Assembly: GCF_048128805.1 (NCBI RefSeq)
Contig: NC_136012.1
Span: 5,869,121 to 5,933,120 of the forward strand
DNA: 64,000 bases
Direction of reading: 5' to 3'
DNA from: Centroberyx gerrardi
Lineage: Eukaryota; Chordata; Actinopteri; Beryciformes; Berycidae
The notes below the pieces were generated by a model, which was not told the origin of the DNA, did no database searches, and saw only the letters and a program-made list of their open reading frames with translations. Positions 54,950 through 64,000 of the stretch are shown one piece after another; within the stretch, counting starts at the first letter, position 1; each line of letters starts with the position of its first letter. Made by a program: the position numbers and the translations under genes.

Positions 54950-55720
54950 AAAGCATTTTTGTAGTAGCTCGGGTATCTGCATTAACTTTTTGAACAACAA
55001 TGACAATTCCAAAGTTATCTTCAACTCCAGACTTGCTTCAGGAAACTATTTGTGTAAAGCATACTAATTAGCTCACCGGTTTTACGAGTCCTGTCCATAG
55101 ACTGTAAAAAAAAAGATGGACGTAGTGAGTGTGACATCACCCATAGTTTTCTGAAGGGCCGTTTTGAAAGATTGGGTTTACAATCGCCGCTATTTTGACA
55201 CTTTTTGGAGCCAGCGCAGCCAGAGCGAAGCCTGTCTATCACTGGACAGGCGACCTGTCAATTGCTAGGAAAACAACTCCATTTTATAACCGTTATATCC
55301 CGGTGGTGACAGTTATTTTGAAAATCACCATATGGACACATATTACAAGAAGTTAAAAATAGCTATTGAGACCATAACCTCTTGCCAAAAAAATTTGACT
55401 TTACATTTTGAGTGAGAAGTTGGGTTGTGGTCATTGGCTTACATGGAGTTGGGCGGTTTGGAGTCTTTTTGAAGTCGGCCTCTAGTGCACGTTAGAGGAA
55501 TTGTCGCCTACTGACACTTCCTTTTTGGCTTCAAAATTCACCCGTGGTGTTGGGCACTTGGTACAAGCAACAAGACGCAACAATGCTCAGTCATACACGT
55601 TATCATAGTAAACTGTCGGTGCCATGCAAAAACAATAAAGCCGTTTAAGTCAATATACCTACCATTTGGTCTGAGATAGGTGCATAATATTAGTATTGGC
55701 TGGTCTCCACCTATGTACTG
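54950..55720. repeat. Diverged duplicate, copy B
   Basis: Matches 50269-50560 on both sides of the element at 55097-55583, so copy A shows the uninterrupted state. Confidence 0.8.
55097..55583. mobile_element. Common teleost repeat starting CATAGACTGTAAAA
   Basis: The insertion begins CATAGACTGTAAAAAAAAAG then ATGGACGTAGTG with GTGACATCACCCAT, a block I know as very frequent in teleost genomes. Boundaries follow from comparison with 50414-50420. Non-coding. Confidence 0.7.
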
Positions 55721-55939
55721 GTCCAAAAAGAACAAAGGAATCATTTTGAATGAATCATTCTCGAGCTCGAAACATACAGAGTCTGGTACGTACTGGTTTC
55801 TCCTACTTTGAGTTTCCATCAAAGCTCAAATGATTGAATGATCGCCATGTACCTTAACAAAGACATCGCACTTTCAAACCCGCTCTTTGGGGAAGTAGTA
55901 CATTGTTGAGCGAGCCGTTCATTCGGGTTTTCAATTTCA

Positions 55940-56250
55940 CTTTCAAATCACTATCTGCAAGTTGTCCGAGATGAACAGCACCTCGAGCGTTTGATACTAC
56001 TTCCGTGTCAAGTCGTTTGAGTATTGAATATACAGGTTACGTACGTACTGAAACTCGAGAACCCGAATGAACACTCGCTCAACAATGAGGAAGTCGCTAG
56101 TACATTGAGCGAGCCGTTCATTCGGGTTCTCGAGTTCGGAGTTTCAGTACGTACGTAACCTGTATACTGAATACTGGAACTTGACTCAACTCGGCAGCAG
56201 TACTGAATGCTAGAGTTGCTGCTCGTCGCCGACAGCCTGCAAATCACAGT
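55940..56250. repeat. Large palindrome with repeated flanks
   Basis: Arms at about 56018-56082 and 56105-56190 are inverse copies sharing CAGGTTACGTACGTACTGAA and GAACCCGAATGAAC, with a 22-bp spacer. The flanking CAGCCTGCA-type block recurs at 56465-56555. Confidence 0.85.
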
Positions 56251-56554
56251 GCCTGCGGTACTTTACCATAAAAGAACTACTGTTGTTTTTTTTAGAGGGA
56301 CTTTAAGTTGATAGACATGTTTTCACTGAAAAAACAAACAATATTGTTTGTGTTAGTATGACAACCTAGTGTATTGCGGTTGTATAGTTTTGTGTCATTT
56401 GCCAACTTGTGTTTTTCCCGTTGGGGCTTGCAGTACTTACATACTGCTTTGTTTCGCTCATGTGCTGGTATACTGAAAACTCGACACGACATGGCAGTAG
56501 TATCGAACGCTCGAGATGCTGCTCATCTTGGACAGCCTGCAGATACTGTCTGCT

Positions 56555-56975
56555 CAGGGGCGGTCTTACCATTAGGCAAAGGTAGTCGACTGCCTTGGGC
56601 CCCGGAAGCCAGAGGGCCCCACAGAAGACAAGAATAGAACTAATGTAAACTTATTTTTAATCAATATAAAAGAAATGTACACCCCTCTCTTTGTTACAAT
56701 AAATTATTTCAATCTTGAAATACCCCCCCCCCCCCCCCCCCCAATCACTCAGGCTATAGTGGGCTATCTAGTGTGATTTTGCCACTTGTCTTTAAGCTCA
56801 TTTTGCTTGCCACTACATCAGTATCTGAGAAAGAAGTAACAAAAAAAAAAAAAAGTGCCATTGCATGCATACTTTTCTCAGCCCTAGCTTGAAGGTAATA
56901 TATACAAAAAAAGGATGGATTAAAATGGGAGAGAGTTGGGATTCAGGGGCCCCCAAATCACTATGTCCGCCCCTG
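56555..56975. mobile_element. 421-bp hAT MITE with CAGGGGCGG ends
   Basis: CAGGGGCGGTC on the left and GTCCGCCCCTG on the right are inverse. A perfect 8-bp duplication TGTCTGCT flanks it at 56547-56554 and 56976-56983. It includes an 18-base poly-C run. Confidence 0.9.
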
Positions 56976-57146
56976 TGTCTGCTGTGTTTGCCCACTGCCC
57001 AGGTAGACACGCTGCTGCGGTTTCCAGCTTGGTTGGTAGTTACTTGTTTAGCCTTTTGGTGTAACTAATCTTGTAATTTGTCTTAAACCATATTACAAAC
57101 TAATTTAAATAAAAGTGTGTTTTTGTACTCTGTTAATTATTTTCTT

Positions 57147-57243
57147 CAAGCTGCAATAAGCGATTTTCCGACTACTAGAGGGTGACAGAAACTACAACAC
57201 ATTTGTAAATACAGCAGAGCAAAACTACTGGACTACGAAGGCC
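57147..57243. mobile_element. Truncated TTAA MITE end
   Basis: The first ~95 bp match the left arm at 4728-4822 (AGCTGCAATAAGCGATTTT then CTAGAGGGTGACAG). The rest is missing; the casp3 duplication block begins about 60 bp further on. Confidence 0.65.
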
Positions 57244-58407
57244 CCTACCCTTACAAAAAAGTACCATGGTAAAACAATGGAAAAAATATGATGGTATTAC
57301 CATGACTCCTGTGTTCCTGTGTAAACGTCTATCTCAGGAAGGACTGCTGATTCATTACAGGCCCACAGAGCTGCACTCATGTTATCAGGCTGGACAGCTT
57401 CCTCTAGTGGCTGCATGTGAAACAGCTTGATCTGCAAAGGAGCCACTCCATATAAAACCTTCCTGAAAATGTTTAGAGCCAAAGCACATCACATGGGCTC
57501 ATAACCATTGTCACAGGAAATTACTAATATCAAATATTGAAGCATGTGTTGTTCATAAACTTAGTGTTCTATCTTGATGAACTGATGATTTTTCTGAACA
57601 TCTAAGAGAGATACTACTTATAAATGTGTACAATTAATTCATAATTGATGCATATTCAAATTTATCTCAGCTTTATAAAGGTTTGGTTGGCAAAGTAATT
57701 CACATGTGAAAAAGGAATGATAAGAGGCCAAAAGGACATAGTTACATTGATCTGTTTGTGCTTTCATTTGACCATTTATTGCATAAAAAGTAGACAAGAT
57801 AGGTTTTATATGGGTAAAAGTGCAGAAATTGTCCAAAGTCCCAAGCCCTTGCTGTATTCACTGGGATCTAGTAATTGGTGCCAAAAATCTTATCACCAAA
57901 TTGCAAATCCCTAAAAGAGTGTTTCAACCCATTGCCTACTAAAAAGAGCAGATTAAAACAAACACAAAAAGATAGCATCCCTGGAAATTGTCCCAATACA
58001 CTTACAAGCAAATCAGTGCTATTCTCTGAACACAATGACCAAAAAGAAACCTACATTCTAAATTATTATGAAGACATAAAACAGTTATGATCAATGGAAA
58101 TACCAGCGACCTGTTCCCTTTTATCCTTAAAATGATGGTGCATTCAGGTGCTCCTTGTAATTTCATTAACTGTAAACAATGTTTACATGTTTGGTCTTAA
58201 ATTGATAGTAGAAACCAGAATATAAGTCACATCAGAGGAAAGTCAAGCGAGGTAACTAGGACCGCATAGTGACATCATTCATCAACATAGGGACAATGCA
58301 TGGGATCTGTTCTTTGAAGTTAAAATAGAAACATTTAAAATTGGTAGAACCAGCGTAGTCATGATAGAAACGATAAGGGAATCAGATTATACCCAGTAGA
58401 AGTCAGT

Positions 58408-58637
58408 CTAGTGAGGAAAGTAGAAGTCTTTGGTCATCATTGAGACAATACAGGGGATCTGTTTCTTGGCACTGTATCCAGGCAGGTTGGAGGAAGACTC
58501 AAAGTCCATCGCCACCTTGCGGTTGACTCGGGTCATGATCTGCATCAGCTCCAGCTCCTTGCTGTGACGCTGCAGCATCTCACACAACGCCTGCATGAAC
58601 CAGGAACCATTGGACGTGTTCCTCCATGAGTAGTATC
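58408..58637 (-). CDS. casp3: casp3 copy 2 exon 6: small subunit and stop
   Basis: 230 nt. It differs from copy 1 in [17 protein letters not shown] (copy 1: [17 protein letters not shown]) and otherwise appears identical. Confidence 0.95.
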
Positions 58638-61600
58638 CTGCGGGACAAATTACAGCGTTACAACTCTTAGAAGAGGTGCACTCATAGCATGTTTTACCGG
58701 CCAAATAAGGAGCATTTAATTTTGATTACATGCAGATACTGAGTACTGTATTTATACAGATGTATTCAGCCATGTCTGATATGATGGATATGATGCAGTT
58801 TGTTTCATTACATATTTTTGTATAAGTGATCAATACTACACTGGTTGTCTAAGGCAATTTCATTCATATGTTTATCATCATCAACATCATCCTGGGTTTC
58901 AATGGAGAGTTTTAGTGTCTCATGGTCTAAATGCTTTTTCAGAGGCTTTTCCAAAAAAATCATGGAAAAATACTGAATACTACAACAAAGATAATCATAG
59001 TAGTATTACATATAATTTGTATTGATGTACCTAAAACATGTAATTTAGAAGAAATAAAATGAAATGCCACAAGATTATTTAATTGTTTTGGTATTGTTGT
59101 TGAGAAAATTGTTGAGACAAAACCCAACCACCCCGTGGCAAACTGCGATAATAGTGTATATTGCGATGTTTTGGCGGGACAGTATTGTGATATCAAATTT
59201 TGGATATCGCCCAAGCCTACTTTGGACTGACTATTCCTTTAAATATTGTAGGTGTTAATATGATCAAATGGTATCCTGTTTGTTTCTATAGTGGCTTTAA
59301 TCAGTAAATATCACCAGCATCAACAAATACCACTGTGCAGGTACTCTGTTCTATTTGTGGCCTTCACCAAAACCAAGTCCAAGTACTTGAGGAAGTGGAA
59401 GTACTTCTTATTGACCTCTAAACTATTACAAAAAAAGGACAATAAAGCCATCACAAGGGCGGAAGTGCATTGTTCACTGTACCCAGAGTTTCCACAGCTG
59501 CTGTTAGTGTTTACCTGGGGCTGTGGAATAGGCGTACAGGAAGTCCGCCTCCACAGGAATCCGCTCTGATTGTTGCTCGGCCACACTGTCTGTTTCGAGG
59601 GCGGGAGAGGCACCGTCGTCCAGATCTGAGCCACGGCACGCCTAGCAAGGACAGGACAGGACACAATGGGGTTATGCACAAAAACTGCAATCATGTTTTA
59701 TGCCAGTACTGAAGCTCTGTAGTAGGGGCATGGCGATTCAAAGCTGAATGATAACACAGACGCTGGATTAACTGTTCTCATTTACTCCAGCTACAATTTC
59801 TATGCTTCTCCTCGTTATGGTCAGAAGCCATATTATTCATTGACAGAATTTGTTAGCATACACACACACACACACACACACACAATTAGCAAAGACACCA
59901 TTTGTACTCAAAGCTCCAGTTGTGATGCTGGCTCTACACTTTAACTATTCATAAACTAGTTAAATTGATTTCTTGACTCAACACTCAATAAACAATAATA
60001 ACTCAAAAAAACAAGAATTGTCTAATGGCGGAGATCCCAAATCACCACCAAAATCTAATCAATTGTTCCTTGGCCCAAGGGCTATCATTTCATCTGTTTC
60101 GTACATTTGAGATATCCTGCTAACAGACAGACAGACAGACAGACAGACTTACGGCCGAAATACATGGGACACGGACACGACGCGTCACGTAGGCGGGGCG
60201 GAGCGGGGTTTTTTACCTGCTACACAGACTCCGTCTTTGTAGCGTGTGGTTGCGTGCCAGCCGTAGTTTGAGGAGATATCAAGTTGAGTTTTGCCAAGTG
60301 ATAATGCAGTTGGTTATGCAGGGTTTGGAAGTGTAGGCTATATTAACTGGTACTGAATTAATTAACTAGATCGTTTTAACTACAGGATCATGGATACACA
60401 TTGATTTGATTGATTTATTTTAATGTGCAATGTAAAAGCACCCACAAGGTTGCTCTGCTGCGTCACATTGCCTCTGGTACAATGAGGTATTTATTTTAAT
60501 CATTTTTAAACAGATTGTACTCGTTTTTTACACAGTTCTATGGAGTTTTTACCTGTTTGAGGGCCGCGTAGCTGCGCGTAGAGGGGAAAAAATAGACCAG
60601 ACGTGCAAAAATAGAGATGAGCTGCGCGATGCCCACGCGGGTGCGCGCGGCTTCCGTGGTCCGTGTAGCAGCTTCAGTTGATTATAATGGATGCGCTCTG
60701 CTGCGGGCATTCTGCGGCAGACGTGTCGCGCCGTGTCCGTGTCTCATGTATTTCAGCCGTAACAGGGGCACAAACATAACCTCCTTGGCGGAGGTAATAA
60801 CAGTCAATTATTATTGGTAGGAGACTGCCAACATTGGCTATCTCCATGTCTATCTCCACAGAAGTCAATAGTGAAATTGGACAGGGAAAACTCCACTGAA
60901 AGGGTTCCCTATGTATTTTCACATGTAGTGGTGGGAGAGTTATTGATATCAGCTTTGTAGGCAAAAAAGGCTGAATTGGAACAATTGCAAATTGGAAAAT
61001 ATTATGTATCAACCTAAGTACAAATCTGAGTAACATACTATGAAATCCTGAATTAAGATCTGACAGTGACACCAGTAGAGCCAATAATGAATAAGGGTGT
61101 GTATTTTTTCACATTATACTTAATACTTTTTATACTTATTTGAACTTTATTCTCTTACTTACATTTCTTGATTTTTTTTTCACTTTCTTCACTAACAACA
61201 ACTTTTGAGCCTGACTGTATTTAGATTTTTAGTTTTACATAAAAATCTTGCCTGGTGCAGCTTTATGCATGTGTATCTGCATGTATGTGTATATGAGTGT
61301 TTAACTAACCTGTATAAAGAAGAGCTTAGGTTTCCCCACCAGACTCCTACAGCGGTCTCCTTTAAAGTAACCCGTCAGTTTCGTCAGCTCGACAAAGCCG
61401 TCTGTCCCGTATATCACCCCCTCGTCTCCGTGGCTCAACAACACACACACTAATGATGCACAGCCACTGTGGTCCTCCCTGGATACTGGAAAAAAAGAGA
61501 CATAGAGTTAGACTGGTGGTCCACCAGGGACATGTCTTTACAACGCTGAGTACGGTTTCTCTTTCATTTCAGTGGAATGGCTGTGGATTCTTGGATACCA

Positions 61601-63955
61601 TTCTGTGAATAGTGCTGAGAGTTTAGCATGTCTTTACTGCTCTGATGCCTTGAGTCTCAAACTCAAAACATGACGTTTAGCAAGAGTGTTGCATTTCAAA
61701 CAGGTTTTCAATAGTTGCATAGCAACAGCAATAGCCACAATATGGGTTTTTGAATGCCAGTATCAATACCCTTTTCATGCCGCAAAATTTCAAAACATTA
61801 CAAGGATTTTTGGATGTTTCGTCCACAACATTATTCTTGTCAGGGTCAAAAAGCCTCTGGAACAGCATTTAGACCATCATGGGGCGCTGAAACTCTCCAT
61901 TGAAAGCCACAGTGATGAAATAGTTTTAGGCGTTAGCAGCTCCTTAAGGCAGGATGAGGCAGGTTTCATTGCAGGTTTGTTGTGGTTACAGTTAAACCCT
62001 AACCACAACCAGCACTTCCACCATGTATCTGTTCAGAGCTACTACCTGTAGCACTGCTGCCCTAAGTAAATGAATGAATGAATAACTAAATGAATAAATA
62101 AATGAATAACCAAATAAATAAATAAATAAATACCCAGTGGACACAGGACATTAGGTAGCAAACTGGGGGCTTTTAAATTGCGAGGTTCACCCTTGCACTA
62201 GATAGTAAGCAGGATGCCTTTCAACAGTTTCTGTGCTACCAGACAAAACCCTGTCAAAATGAAACCGCCATTTTTTCTACCACAGAAGACACTCAGCTTG
62301 ATCTTAAGGTCCAACGTGGGGGAAATGTTAGCTAGCACTTCTGCTTTGGTTTGTCAGTGTGAGCATTATTTAACAGAAAACAATCCACCCTAAACCACTG
62401 TAACACTGTTAAAAAAAAAAAAACAGATGTTCCTTAATTTTCTTTGGTGTCAGACCCTCAGAATCAAAAAGCAAAGGGCCGAAAAGTATCCGAGGGGGGG
62501 ATTTTTCCTTTAAGACAGTGGTAGAGTGAATACTAATTTTTATTTCTCTTACGGCTGAACAGTAGTTGCTCCATCTGCGCCACAGTCTGGTCATTAGCCA
62601 CTTTGATCTTATAGCCCAGACCAGAGAAAACCTTCATAGCAGTACCAGCATCAACATCCGTCCCGCTACGAGAGTTCATCCCTGGAGAGACACACAAACA
62701 CACAGACGGAACACGGTACCCTTTAAATATCAGCATCTAGAGTATAGTCCAGAAAGTGTCTTCATAGCAGCAGCAGTGCAAGCGTTTGGCTACAAAACAC
62801 TTGGATTATGCCGCACGAGCTGTTTGGAGTAATTTATGGTCATTGTTTTTTTTATTTTTGATAAATGTGTTTGTGTGTATGTGACACATCTATGTGTGCA
62901 TATCAGGGTTCATGATGAGGCCGTGATGTAAAATTCCATGACTTTTCATAACTAGGTTGGAGTGTTTCCATGACCTACAATCCTCTTCCTTCCTGGTTTG
63001 TTGTTCCTCTAAAGGGGTGAGGGGTTTGGTGAGATCACAGAATTTGAATGGATAGAACGGTCTTTCAACTGTTTTCTATGGTATTTTGGCTGGTACACCA
63101 AAAAATTACTTACCAACAGTAATATAGCGCGATTACACCCAATCGGTTCAAAATCCTTGAGTAGCCTCGCCGCTGACAGCAAAGCGACGGAGATTGCGCA
63201 ATGCCTTGCTGCGACTTGCCATAAGTCGGTTTATACGGAAGCTAGGCCAACGGTACCAAGGAGGTTTTATATTACGGAATGCTACACATAAAAATGGCCG
63301 CCGCGCCGACCATCCAGGAGCATTGATTAGAATGCGAAAGACCGTTCTATCCATTCGAATTGTGTGGGTGAGACTGAAAACCACCATCTAATGCAGTGAA
63401 TGTGTGAAAGTGAAAGTTGTAAAATGCATTCTGGCATATTCCTGTAAAGTGACCCATTTGTAAAATTCCCTGATATTCCCTGACTTTCCCAGTCTGGAAT
63501 ACACCTAAAAATTCAATGATATTAAAGAAATTCCAGGCGTATAGATGTGTGTGTATTGATTAGATTCAATTAAATGGGTCACTGCAGCAGCAAAGAATAG
63601 GATACAGATAAGAACAGAACAAATCCGGAGTGTAGAAGCTAATACAAGTAATTACAACAAAAAAAAATTCAGCTCCTATTGGCTTGAAAGAATTCTCACT
63701 ATATTGACAGATCTACAGATGTTTACACTTTATAGATCTACAAATGTCTTTCTATCAGTGTAATAACACAATATGCAGGGTGTGTGAATGCTTTCCACTT
63801 TATACCTGTGCTCCTGTGGAAGTTCTTGTTGTTGATGATCAGACAGTGTCCTAGGTTGGGGTAGTCCATCCTGTAGCGGTAGGGGTCATGGGGCGCCGCT
63901 TTACCCTCGGGCCGAGAGTCCATTTCCTCAGCAATCCTGCTACTCTCCCGGGACG
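58408..63955 (-). CDS. casp3: Caspase-3, copy 2, exons 2-6 (5' end outside window)
   Basis: Minus-strand exons are 63955-63806, 62681-62553, 61485-61310, 59641-59515 and 58637-58408, in phase throughout with no stops. The catalytic His (L-S-H-G-D-E-G) and Cys (Q-A-C-R-G) are present, with the prodomain site E-E-M-D/S and linker site L-E-T-D/S. The stretch [18 protein letters not shown] is close to the human N-K-N-F-H-K-S-T-G-M-T-S-R-S-G-T-D, so this copy keeps the ancestral loop that copy 1 has changed. Linker and exon 5 are 18 nt shorter than in copy 1. The 3' UTR shares its poly(A) signal (57780-57775). Exon 1 would lie beyond 64000. Confidence 0.92.
59515..59641 (-). CDS. casp3: casp3 copy 2 exon 5: catalytic Cys, short linker
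   Basis: 127 nt, encoding [20 protein letters not shown] then [16 protein letters not shown]. The L-E-T-D/S site equals the human I-E-T-D/S processing site. Confidence 0.94.
60152..60759. mobile_element. 608-bp element with CGGCCGAAATACATG ends, copy 2 only
   Basis: CGGCCGAAATACATGGGACA at 60152 is mirrored by CTCATGTATTTCAGCCG ending at 60759, with TA on both sides. In casp3 copy 1 the flanks join directly (about 35523), giving the empty site. The interior is non-coding; class is uncertain (TA target: Tc1/mariner-like or ISL2EU-like). Confidence 0.8.
61310..61485 (-). CDS. casp3: casp3 copy 2 exon 4: catalytic His
   Basis: 176 nt, nearly identical to copy 1. Visible replacements are S-R-E-D-H for S-Q-E-D-H and Phe for Thr in the G-T-D-G-x-V-E-L stretch. 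Confidence 0.94.
62553..62681 (-). CDS. casp3: casp3 copy 2 exon 3
   Basis: It encodes [11 protein letters not shown] through [13 protein letters not shown], 129 nt as in copy 1, with the P1-binding Arg. Confidence 0.92.
63036..63366. mobile_element. 331-bp hAT-type MITE, copy 2 only
   Basis: Inverted ends CACAGAATTTGAATGGATAG and, inverse, CACACAATTCGAATGGATAG share about 30 bp including GAACGGTCTTTC. An 8-bp flank GGTGAGAT/GGTGAGAC (one mismatch) lies at 63028-63035 and 63367-63374. Copy 1 has the empty site near 38895. Confidence 0.85.
63806..63955 (-). CDS. casp3: casp3 copy 2 exon 2
   Basis: It encodes [17 protein letters not shown] then [10 protein letters not shown] and N-F-H-R-S-T. 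The acceptor CTGCAG at 63956-63961 was chosen because it restores the phase expected from an exon 1 like that of copy 1. The AG at 63967-63968, used in copy 1, would shift the frame. Confidence 0.75.
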
Positions 63956-63968
63956 CTGCAGACTGCCT

Positions 63969-64000
<32 letters not shown>

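Larger units (their letters stand above)
47270..57300. other. Repeat-filled interval between the two casp3 copies
   Basis: No intact gene was seen. Contents are a minisatellite, an hAT-like element, Helitron-like arrays, a diverged internal duplication (50.2-50.6 against 54.9-55.7 kb), palindromes and MITEs. The promoter and any non-coding first exon of casp3 copy 1 should lie just above 47.27 kb; a candidate donor AAAAG/GTAGGT on the minus strand is at 47661. Confidence 0.6.
57305..64000. repeat. Segmental duplication, block 2 (casp3 copy 2)
   Basis: Colinear with 30540-42900 from the 3' UTR through exon 2, and continues past the window edge. It lacks several insertions found in block 1 and carries two of its own. 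Confidence 0.9.

Noticed and set aside
63956..63966. Outer AG as the casp3 copy 2 exon 2 acceptor
   Set aside because: Used in copy 1, but in copy 2 it would shift the frame relative to an exon 1 of the same phase. The inner CTGCAG was preferred; this needs exon 1, which is outside the window.

Overview
This is a stretch of vertebrate, almost certainly teleost fish, genomic DNA. The evidence is intron-rich genes with vertebrate IRF2 and caspase-3 protein sequence, dense CA/TG/CT microsatellites, a tRNA-derived SINE, an L2-like LINE, and many short inverted-repeat DNA transposons of kinds common in teleosts. No species can be named. IRF2 and CASP3 are also neighbours on human 4q35, so the gene order is conserved.

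Layout. (1) 0.2-3.4 kb, plus strand: the large last (or only) coding exon of an unrecognised ~813-residue coiled-coil protein. (2) 3.5-14.5 kb: no gene seen; transposon remnants and microsatellites, and possibly the long irf2 3' UTR. (3) 14.57-25.26 kb, minus strand: a complete irf2 coding region in eight exons (344 codons, every splice phase agrees), with a likely non-coding first exon and GC-rich promoter at 27.45-27.75 kb. (4) 30.5-47.3 kb, minus strand: a complete six-exon caspase-3 gene (292 residues). Intron 1 holds an apparently intact hAT transposon with a 705-residue transposase; introns 2, 4 and 5 hold further insertions. (5) 47.3-57.3 kb: intergenic, filled with a minisatellite, a 1.9-kb hAT-like element, two oppositely oriented arrays of Helitron-like elements, and palindromic repeats. 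(6) 57.3-64.0 kb, minus strand: a second caspase-3 gene, exons 2-6, with exon 1 beyond the window edge. Blocks 4 and 6 are a tandem segmental duplication that includes introns and 3' UTR.

How the genes relate. All three minus-strand genes are read in the same direction (casp3 copy 2, then casp3 copy 1, then irf2). IRF2 is a transcription factor of the interferon response; caspase-3 is the main executioner protease of apoptosis. IRF-type GAAANNGAAA motifs cluster upstream of irf2, and one perfect motif lies inside an insertion in a casp3 intron. Regulatory links between these genes are inference only.

The most informative features are the two caspase paralogues, which differ near the active-site loop and in the intersubunit linker; transposon insertions present in only one paralogous block, whose empty sites are visible in the other; the intact hAT; and the tandem Helitron-like array with clear 3' hairpins.
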